64,000 nt of DNA from Galdieria partita. Lineage: Eukaryota; Rhodophyta; Bangiophyceae; Galdieriales; Galdieriaceae. This document shows positions 55,679 through 64,000 of the stretch, in pieces (position 1 is the stretch's first letter; each line of letters starts with the position of its first letter). The stretch covers positions 1 to 64,000 of the forward strand of contig BQMJ01000035.1 in the NCBI GenBank assembly GCA_025991245.1. The letters run 5' to 3'. A program made the position numbers and the translations under genes. The notes beneath the pieces are model-generated. The model worked only from the letters and a program-made list of their open reading frames with translations. It searched no databases and had not been told where the DNA came from.

Positions 55679-58600
55679 ATGCTTACTAGTCGGTTGAGAT
55701 GTTCGAGTCTATGTCTTGCAAACATTTATAATCTTCAAGTTACTTGCTGGAAAAGACTTCAACATAAGAACTATCTATGCAATGCTGCGAGGGACAATAG
55801 AAAGCTAGCTTTGGTTCCTGGCAGAAGAATTTTGGATCAGTACAACAGCTTGAAAAAGCAATATCCTGGATTTCTCTTGTTTCTTCGGATTGGAGACTTT
55901 TATGAAACGTAATAGTATATTTGAATCTTTTTGATTTGAGGTTTCTAAATGTTGCAGGTTTCTGGAGGATGCCAGGACGGCTTCTCAACTATTAGGTATA
56001 GCTTTGGCTAGAGCACACGGATATAAAACCAAAGGACAAGAACTTCCCATGGCAGGTGTTCCTTTTTGGGCTTTCGATAGGTGAGTCACGTTTGAAAATG
56101 GATAGATGAGAGACACACTACTGATAGTTATCTTCAACGCTTAGTAAAGGCAGGTATTCGAGTAGCGATAGCTGATCAAGTTTTTGACAAAAAGGATAAA
56201 TCATCCAGAAAAGTTACCGGTAGAGCTATTTCAAGATTAGTTACTCCAGGAACTCTCACTGAAGAAGATTTATTGCAACCGAGCGAAAATAACTTTCTTG
56301 CTTGTATGATATTTCAAACAGAAACTTTATCAAGTTGGATAGGACTGTGTTGGTTAGATATTTCTACTGGAAACTTCCAATGTGCGCTGGAAACGAGTCA
56401 TTCGATTCAAGAGGCCATTCATTCCATCTCGCCAAGTGAGATATTGGTTTTAGAGAATCATTATGAGATTCTCCAGAAAACTATTCCATATATTGACAGT
56501 CATTGCACAATTTCTCCTATTTCTTTCCGAAATACTTACTTGGAAAACCATAGAAATTGGACACAAGTAGTGTTTTCCATGGAGGAAACTTTATCGTCCT
56601 TTCAAGACAAAAAGAGAAAATTGCTATCTTGCTTAGATATTTCTTCCATGAGTGAGTTGGAAAAGGAAGCTTGTGGTTTATTACTGCTTTACGTAGAGCG
56701 AACTCTGGCAGGTAAACTTCCATTTCTCTCTTCCATTTCCAAAAGTCCAGTTTCTACTTTTATGAGAATGGATATGGCTACACGAAAAGTATTAGAAATA
56801 TCTCGAAGAATGAATTCTTCAGACGATAGTCAAAGAGGAAGTTTGCTGGCTGCCATAAGGAAAACACAAACCACTCCGGGAACGAGACTATTAGCGATGA
56901 GATTGAATGCACCACTTACTTGTAAGAAAAGCATAGAAGAGAGATTGGACGCTGTAGAATTACTGTGTAGACATCCTCATCTTCTTGAAAGACTCAGACA
57001 AGTACTCAAGAATTGTCCAGAATTTGAAAGACCACTGCAGCGATTGTTTATAAAGAGAGGAAGTCCCAGAGACTTGCTTGATTTAGGAGTCACCTTTCAA
57101 CAAGTTTCAGATATCAAAAGATTGCTGGATGGAATAGAGCTTCCAGACTATTTACAACATTTGTTGAGAAAGTTTCAAAATCATGAAGAAATGAGGATTT
57201 TGTTAGAATCTTGTATATCAGAAAATGCTCCAAAGAGTTTTTCTAGTCATTCAGCGACATGGAAACGCAGTCAGCTCTTTGGAGAGAGCTATGTGGTTAC
57301 AGGTTATCATTCTGAACTAGATAGTCTTCGTAAGAAGAAAGATGAACTCTTGAGTACTCTGAAGGATTTGGAAGTGGAGTATCAAAAGTTGACCTCAACG
57401 GACTCTTTGAAAATCAATTTCAACAGCAATTTGGGTTTTGTAGTGGAATGTACGAATGCTGTCGATTATAACTTGTTCGATGAACGAATATTTCATAGAC
57501 TGCCACCGTCACAACGAGCAGGCATCAATGCGTATCGTTTTCGAACGGATAAAGTAAACGAGATACAAAATAAGCTTAGCATGATAACCGATCAAATCCA
57601 AGAGTTGGAGGATTCGATTTTTGATAAAGTTAGTGCACAAGTCATCCAGAATGCCCATGAAATAAGAGAGATGGCAGGAGCATTGGCCGAACTCGATGTG
57701 AGTTGTGCATTGGCTGCCTTGGCTTTGGAAAAGAATTTTTGTAGACCTGTTTTTGTGGAACCTGAACATGGCAACTTATTTCAAGTAAAGGATGGAAGAC
57801 ATGCGACTTTAGAACATCGGCAATTTGACAAACAAACAGACGAAACATTTTCTATGATTCCAAACGATTGTTTTTTAGACAAACAAAACGGTTTGTTGTG
57901 GATTATTACTGGCCCTAATATGGCTGGCAAAAGCACCTTTTTAAGACAAAATGCAGTTATTGCCATATTGGCTCAAATAGGAAGTTTTGTTCCAGCCTCC
58001 AGTGTTAAATTGTCGATTGTAGATCGTATCTTTTGTCGAGTGGGCGCTTCAGATGATATTTATGGAGGACAGTCTACTTTTTTGTTGGAAATGAATGAAA
58101 CTGCAAATATACTGAAGCATGCTACCAAGAATTCTATGGTTATCATGGATGAAGTCGGTAGAGGAACAAGGTATGTTTGGATTGATTATCTCTATCTCAT
58201 CCTAAGAAATAGTTTCAGTATGATTGAAGGCTTGGCCATTGCACAATCGATTGTTGAATACTTACATGACCACATTGGTTGTAGAACTCTATTTGCCACT
58301 CATTTTCACGAATTGGCTTCATTAAGAGACAAACTTGCATCCGTTGCTTGTTACTATTCCGAAGCATTTCTTTTAAAGGAAACGGAGTCACTTTGTTTTA
58401 CTTACAAGGTATTAAAAGGCTCAATGCAATATTCTTACGCTAGTAAAGTTGCGGAGTTGGCGGACATGCCTCAAGCAGTGGTAAAGAGGACCAATGAACT
58501 ATTGAAAGTATGGAGAACCCATGCGCTTTCTGAACAGCATATGTACTTGTTTCGAATGTGGATAGAAAAACTGAAAAACATTGATATGGATGCACTATCT

Positions 58601-58696
58601 CCTCGTGAAGCTACACACTTGTTGATGCAGTGGAAAGCACAACTACGAGAATGTGAAGATATTCGATTTCCAACTCTAACCAAATTCGATGATTAG
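55679..58696 (+). CDS. organellar MutS mismatch-repair ATPase
   Basis: Four exons (55,679-55,908; 55,958-56,080; 56,128-58,170; 58,219-58,696), with introns of 47-49 bp, encode about 957 residues. The N-terminal ~45 residues (MLTSRLRCSSLC...) look like an organellar presequence. The mismatch-recognition motif is RIGDFYET (about residues 70-77, Phe-x-Glu), followed by connector, lever and clamp regions. The ATPase has Walker A GPNMAGKST (about residue 713), YGGQSTFLLEM, Walker B VIMDEVGRGT (about residue 790) and ATHFHEL. It is closer to bacterial-type MutS than to eukaryotic MSH2-6; a C-terminal GIY-YIG nuclease as in plant MSH1 is absent. It probably repairs mitochondrial or plastid DNA. The last intron is 48 nt and stop-free in frame. 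Confidence 0.9.
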
Positions 58697-60080
58697 AAGA
58701 AAGTTTGCATTTGGCTGGGATCAGTTGAAACCTCCATCAAGGCTGTCCTATGATAGTCATAAGACAAACTGTCCTATTCCAAGAAACTTTTATCGCAACA
58801 ATCAGAATCATAACAAAGTTCGGTTCATAGTCTGCTGTTGTGAGACGGAAGGAAGAGCCAACCAGCAGATAACTGAAAAGGTTTCCAGCTTGTACAACCA
58901 CTTTCCATACCCACCTGACCCTATCCTGGACCTACCCCCTTTAGGATATAACTGGAGATGGGATTATACTACGGCGTTTGCTTTTTGTTCGAGGAGAAAG
59001 CCAGCAACTTCAAACATCAGGATATTGGACGCAGGGTGTGGAACTGGCTGTAGTACAGAATATTTGGTTCACTTGAATCAGGATGCACACGTAATCGGAA
59101 TGGATATCAGTGAGAAAGCATTGGCAGTTGCTGCTGAAAGATTGTCAAAAAGTGTTCCTCAAGCCAAGAGTAGATATCGTTTTATACAGAAAAGTTTGTT
59201 TGACTTGGATGACAGTATTGGAACTTTTGACTTGATCAACTGTGTGGGTGTTATTCATCATACCTCAGATCCCATCATGGCATTGAAAAAATTGGCTTTG
59301 AGACTAAAACCTGATGGAATCCTTCATCTATTTGTGTATGGAAAATACGGAAGATGGGAAATCAGTTTGATGCAACAAGCTATAAGATTATTATTAGGCC
59401 ACGGGAATGAAAACTGGAAAGAAGGAGTACTAGTTGGACGGAAATTGTTTTCCGTTCTTCCGGAAGGGAACCGAATCCGGAAGAGAGAAGAGGAGAGATG
59501 GTCAAGAGATAACCATCAAGATGCAACCTTTGCAGATATGTATATCCATCCTCAAGAAGTGGATTTTACTATCGATTCCTTATTCCATATGATTGACAGT
59601 GCCAACTTACAATTTCTAGGTTTTACGAATCCTGAGCTTTTTGACATTTGGAGACTTGTTGGAAAGCAAGAAGATATATTGGTATCGAAGATATCCTTGT
59701 TGAGTGAAAGAGAAAGATACCGATTGGTAGAACTTCTCGACCCTGATAATATGACTCATTTTGAAATGTTCTTGTCGAGAAAGAGCTTTACAAAGTTTTC
59801 ATGGACAGATCGTTTATTGAAAAGTGCCAAGATACAAATCTCCAGTTGTCTTCAAGGTTGGCCATCACAACATCTTTTAGATAAGGACTATCGACCCATA
59901 ACGCTCACTATGCCGGAGTATCATTTTATGCACTCCGCTTGGATTTGGTATCAAGAAAAAGGCTCGTTTCCAACAGTAAACGACATATTAAAACACAACC
60001 ACTTGCAAAGAGAGGATATATTATCATTGGCTGATAGAGTTTTAATTCTTTTGGAGCCACAAGATGACGACGTATCTTAA
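58689..60080 (+). CDS. class I SAM-dependent methyltransferase, probably plastid
   Basis: A single-exon frame of 463 codons from ATG at 58,689, which overlaps the last 8 nt of the MutS coding sequence in another frame. About 60 basic N-terminal residues, ending near RFIVCCCETEG, resemble a plastid transit peptide. YNHFPYPPDP precedes the SAM-binding fold: motif I RILDAGCGTGCST (about residue 112), an acidic residue in GMDISEKALA, and INCVGVIHHTSDP (about residue 180). The C-terminal half (about 270-463) has no feature I recognise. The PYPPDP plus motif I layout is reminiscent of methyltransferases found in cyanobacteria. The substrate is unknown. Confidence 0.8.
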   Translation: MIRRKFAFGWDQLKPPSRLSYDSHKTNCPIPRNFYRNNQNHNKVRFIVCCCETEGRANQQITEKVSSLYNHFPYPPDPILDLPPLGYNWRWDYTTAFAFCSRRKPATSNIRILDAGCGTGCSTEYLVHLNQDAHVIGMDISEKALAVAAERLSKSVPQAKSRYRFIQKSLFDLDDSIGTFDLINCVGVIHHTSDPIMALKKLALRLKPDGILHLFVYGKYGRWEISLMQQAIRLLLGHGNENWKEGVLVGRKLFSVLPEGNRIRKREEERWSRDNHQDATFADMYIHPQEVDFTIDSLFHMIDSANLQFLGFTNPELFDIWRLVGKQEDILVSKISLLSERERYRLVELLDPDNMTHFEMFLSRKSFTKFSWTDRLLKSAKIQISSCLQGWPSQHLLDKDYRPITLTMPEYHFMHSAWIWYQEKGSFPTVNDILKHNHLQREDILSLADRVLILLEPQDDDVS

Positions 60081-60184
60081 AAGGGTTATCAGTTGTGTTG
60101 CCAAACTAAATAGTTTTATTCACTTGTCAAAAAAGAGGTTTTCATTTTTGCTTCAAAATTCGATTCATATAGCTTTTACTTGCT

Positions 60185-61601
60185 CTAATCACACAGAATC
60201 CCTTCCAGAGTTTCTCTTCCATCTTTGTTCAACTCTTCTTGCAAACGAAGAAGACTCTCACTAATAACTCGTTCATTCAGACTAACCATGTGCATAAGCT
60301 TTGCATTAAGACTAGATATTTTTTCTTCTAATTTCCGTTGTTGTTCATCAGGAATTCCAGTCGAGCATGAAGTAGTACAAGAGTCGACGCTCTCTGTTCG
60401 TGCGCGAATTTCAATATCATTCCTTTCATCTTGCTCTTCTACTGTAGTCCACAGAGTGCAATGAAAATGACCACAAGTAATATCAATCGGTCCAGGAATC
60501 GAATAAAGTAACTTCCGTGGAATACAACAACTCGATTTGGAACCGTCACCTAACTGTCCGTATGAACTATTTCCAAAACAATAAATTTCATGCTCTTTTG
60601 ATAAAGCAACAGTAAAATTGTGTCCACAGAAAACTTTGATTATGAAAACTCCTACAAGAGATTCCACTAAAGACGGCATATCGCAGTCATTATAGTCACC
60701 ATGTCCACATTGGCCTTCAGAACCACAGCCCCAAGTAAAAAGCGACCCAGTATTCGTCACTGCAGCTGAATGTCTGTCTCCTGCTGCAACAAAAGTCACC
60801 ATCATTCCAGAAAGGCTCGTTAACAGCACTGGAGATGAGCAAATCTCATTATACTGACCAATTCCTAGTTGACCATATTCATTGCTTCCCCAGGTATAAA
60901 CATCACCATTTTCTGCTCTAACTAAACAATGCCTATCGCCACAAGCTAACTGAGCAATTACAAGATTATCACTGCCAAAAAATACTTTTCTCGGCCCATA
61001 ACTATCTTCTAAACTACCTTGTCCAAGTTGTCCGTGTTCGCCCCAACCCCAAGTATATAAGCCATCGTCTGTAATAGCTGCAGTGATATGATAACCACAA
61101 AAAATTTTGTGAGCTCGTGGCAAACGAGTTACTCGGCAAGGTATTGTTCGAGTCTGTTCGTCATTATGCCCTAATCTACCATTCTTTCCACCTCCCCACG
61201 TAAAGACTGCACCATTCACATCAAGAGCTGCGGAATGATATCTACCACAAGCTACTGCGGTCAGTTTAGTGGAAAGATTCGAAATATCTCTACTTGCGTC
61301 CAAAGGTGAGTCGACCTTGGTTCCGTTCCCTAATTGTCCATACTGGTTATATCCAAAACTATATAAACTTCCGTTATCTAACAACACCAGTGTATGGCCA
61401 CCACCACAAGCCACCTAAACAAGTCATACAGATTTTGACAGCCAAAACGAAGAATACCTGTTGGATGGTGCAGTTATCAAATACTTTGATTGGTTCTGGT
61501 TGACAACTATCATCCCTCGTTCCCCTTCTACCTAAACGGTAGTTTTTGGCTCTACCCCACGTGTACAAGGTGGAGTATGCCCTGTACTCCTTTCTAGACA
61601 T
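60185..61601 (-). CDS. RCC1-repeat beta-propeller protein
   Basis: Two exons (61,458-61,601 and 60,185-61,414; 43-bp intron) encode about 457 residues. At least seven RCC1 repeats of about 50 residues are visible through recurring GQLG, WGxG and ACGxxHS signatures (YSFGYNQYGQLGNG, FTWGGGKNGRLGHN, YTWGWGEHGQLGQG, YTWGSNEYGQLGIG, FTWGCGSEGQCGHG, YCFGNSSYGQLGDG), enough for one full seven-bladed propeller. A C-terminal coiled-coil follows (about residues 405-445). RCC1-type propellers serve as Ran exchange factors or as general interaction platforms such as plant UVR8. The added coiled-coil and lack of a nuclear signal argue for a scaffold rather than RCC1 itself. Convergent with the methyltransferase, 104 bp apart. 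Confidence 0.88.
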
Positions 61602-62235
61602 GGTCACGAGAGAAAAACTTTCCGATAAATAAGAGTCGACGTTGTAGGAGCTTTCGAGTATATACTAATGGTAACTTCCCACATGTTCCATGAGTGCGGT
61701 CACAAAGTGTATTTTGATATTTTTTCAAGAGACGCTGACTAAGTAGTAATCCAATATCGCAACGTGGCACAATGGCTCGCGTGTCCAACATGAAGAGTGG
61801 CGCCAAATTCAATCATTTTTTCCTCTCATAAGGGATGAGTTGCTCGTTTGTCACGAAAAGCGTATTTCGAGGCATATCCGAATGTCTCAGAAAATACAAA
61901 TATAAGTAGAAAATAACTGTTTATAAAGGATAGTAACAACACTTCTCTTTCATAAAAGTGTCAACCATACGAAAAGTTAAAATAGAATGTTACTTGGCAC
62001 CATTCTATCAAATGTCAACTTAATGCTTTTTCATATACAAAAGCGACTCTTGTTAACAAGAATCCTAAACCCATTGAAATGCAATATCTTAACAGAAATC
62101 ATTTACGTGTCTCTACATGGCTCAGAAGGATTTTCTTTTGCAGTCTTTAACCAGTGTCTTTTCTAGAATACACTTCATTTGTCAATCGAATCCAAAGCGC
62201 TGAATTGGTTCAGTGTCGCCCAAATCTTGTGAATT
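61602..62235. other. intergenic region
   Basis: Some 630 bp between the RCC1 gene start and the helicase stop. Nothing recognised; the 72-codon minus-strand frame here has no conserved features. Confidence 0.4.
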
Positions 62236-64000
62236 TTATGAGACATAGAGACTTGCAGCAAAACATATATCACGACGAATACTTTCATTAGCTCGCTCCA
62301 ATTTTTGATATAATGTGGGGTTTCCAATGACTCGTGCAACATTCTTAAGTTCCTTCAACAACTCTGCTAATCGATTAATATTTCGAACAATGGAACCTTC
62401 GGGAACATCAGTGATACTGCAAATTTCTGAGAACGATCTTCCTTGGGCCCACCACAACACAACTTGTGTTAGCGCAATTTGAATATTCTGTCGCAAATAT
62501 TCGGGAGGAGAAACCGGTAGACCGCATTCTGCTTGTAAATTTCCTATTGCCAATGCCATCTTTCTTACAGACTCTAGAGCTTCTTCCAACGTAGGAGTCC
62601 AATCAAACTCTGAGACTTGCGAAGAACCTTGGAAGACAAATACAGACAGAAAACTTGCACATTCTGCAGCATCCAATTTGTCCAGTACGTTCTCAAATAC
62701 CACTTGAGTGACTAAAAGAGAATCACAAGTGTTGATCTCACAGGCAGCTCTCCCTTTCAATTGTACTACATTCTCCTCATTGACAAATCTAAACAAAAAC
62801 TTAGATACGAACTATAACTAGAAATTTAGGCATACTCTAGTTTACGAAGTACTTGTATACGAAGAGTATAATCAGGCATAAGTTGCAAACTCTCATCGCT
62901 CATAATCCATTGGAGGACACTCAGTTTGTCTGATAACTGATGATAATTGTCTAACAACTGCAAAGAGAAAGGAAACGAGTTACTTTTGGGAACATTACTT
63001 TGTCTCCATTTCGCAATGAATGTCTCTCTTTCCTGCCAACCATTCTCTACTTCAAAATCATTCACGTTCATATGCTTTTTAGGATCCATTCTCGACGACA
63101 AAGTTATTTTACGTAAAAAGTCAACGGCACGATTCAACTCACTAGAATTTACCCCACCTCTCAACGGTAAAAATACTGCAGGATGAATATTTGCCAGACG
63201 TTCAGATATAGGAGCAATTACTCGATTCAAATCTATCCTCTTCAGAACCCAATAATATTCGCCTAGTTTCCCTTTTTCAATTAGGTCGTTGGTTACTTCC
63301 AGCCTTTCATAATAACTTGGAGCAAGAAGATATAGTACTGAAATAACGCTTCTTCTATCTCGATCAGGCTGTAGAAGAACTCTCGTATCTTGTGTTCTTG
63401 ACAGTTTTTCTAGTCCCTTTATAATCAATGCATTAGAAATCCCAAAGCAATCATCCAGAATCTCAACAACTCTTCCAGGACTGAGAAAATGATTTGCTAT
63501 CATCGGAATGTTCCATAATCTATCCACAAAATATTCGTTCCATTTTCTAACTTCACGATACAAAAAATAATACTGTTCAAAGTCCCCAAATGTCAATCCA
63601 AGCGAACTATCCTGCAATTCTTCGTGTAACTGTTGGTCCCATTCTTCTAGTTTTGTTTGACCATTTCTAAGTAATCTTAACATCACATTCAAATCCATAT
63701 TAGATGCGGCTTCCCCAAACGAGCGACGAATCATGTCTTCTACTTTAAGATCTTCCACTCTTAACAGATTCAATATCATATTATATGTAAGACGAAAACG
63801 AGAACTCAATCGAATGGGAGGTCCAGTTATAATATATTTTAAAGTTGCTGCATCTGGAACATCATCTGAAAGATAGATCAACACATTTCCAACGGCATCT
63901 AAACCTCTTCTTCCAGCTCGTCCAGCCATTTGAATATATTCACCCTAATGAATGATAGCATAAGAATAAGAAGGAGCATAGAAATAGCATATCTTACGGG
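62236..64000 (-). CDS. SKI2-type DExH RNA helicase, C-terminal part
   Basis: The gene continues beyond the right edge. Visible exons are 63,998-64,000 (3 nt, a proline codon), 62,836-63,943 and 62,236-62,788; introns are 54 and 47 bp. The first full exon opens with GEYIQMAGRAGRRGLD, helicase motif VI. RLTYNMILNLLRVEDLKVEDMIRRSF follows, typical of the SKI2/MTR4 family. About 370 residues of arch-like and winged-helix region separate it from the C-terminal DSHCT-type helical bundle (VVQLKGRAACEIN...). SKI2 feeds cytosolic mRNA to the exosome; MTR4 does so in the nucleus. The MTR4 KOW-specific signature was not seen and SKI2 is favoured, but MTR4 cannot be excluded without the N-terminus. Confidence 0.85.

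Noticed and set aside
56517-57966. Minus-strand open frames inside the MutS gene
   Set aside because: Shadow frames of a well-supported coding exon.
61594-61812. Possible tRNA or small gene upstream of the RCC1 gene
   Set aside because: No TPsiC-like GGTTCGANNC box or foldable cloverleaf was found, and the open frame has no conserved features.

Overview
This window is one chromosome end of a compact, AT-rich eukaryotic nuclear genome. It starts with about 467 bp of telomeric repeat and then passes through a gene-poor subtelomere into a dense array of housekeeping genes. Nearly every gene beyond 30 kb carries GT-AG introns of about 43-63 bp. Neighbours are separated by a few hundred bases or less, and several proteins look organelle-targeted (ferredoxin-NADP reductase, a plastid-type CNNM/DUF21 protein, MutS, a methyltransferase). 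Photosynthesis, very short introns and high gene density best fit a red alga of the Cyanidiophyceae, most likely Galdieria. That assignment is inference from gene content and architecture; no database was searched.

Layout. 1-467: telomere, a 10-nt C-strand unit AACCCTAATA with scattered 11-nt variants. 468-13,140: gene-poor subtelomere; its first 4.5 kb is an old 2.3-kb tandem duplication, and the T-rich top strand of the first 10 kb gives way to A-rich sequence near 10.3-10.7 kb. 13,075-29,175: a subtelomeric gene family related, as far as motifs show, to Crinkler/RHS-type proteins (P-loop NTPase plus a PD-(D/E)xK-like nuclease domain). Three copies look largely intact (13,143-15,550; 18,745-21,138; 24,184-26,301). 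At least three are broken (17,120-17,756; 22,108-22,599; 26,995-29,175 on the minus strand). They sit in recurring duplicated cassettes, and two broken copies are chimeras of two family branches. 29.2-35.4 kb: a gene-poor transition with a spliced glutaredoxin and a candidate small spliced gene.

35.4-64 kb: ordinary core genes. In order they are a Lunapark-like ER protein, an omega-3 desaturase, a type I membrane protein of unknown role, an HSDL2-like short-chain dehydrogenase, splicing factor SF1/BBP, serine hydroxymethyltransferase, a GT14 glycosyltransferase, the CNNM/DUF21-CBS protein, MutY, trehalose-phosphate phosphatase with a decayed synthase domain upstream, a LYAR-like zinc-finger protein, ferredoxin-NADP reductase, a MIC19-like CHCH protein, an organellar MutS, a SAM methyltransferase, an RCC1-repeat protein, and the C-terminal part of a SKI2-type RNA helicase that runs off the right end.

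The core genes do not form one pathway. MutY and MutS are both DNA repair, and MIC19 and MutS are divergent with start codons 6 bp apart. The part most likely to hold something undescribed is the subtelomeric NTPase-nuclease family, with its repeated cassettes, a conserved minus-strand ORF upstream of the genes, and one member combining a signal-peptide-like N-terminus with a nuclear-localisation-like segment. Splice sites and starts were inferred by eye from reading frame, GT/AG boundaries and family conservation.
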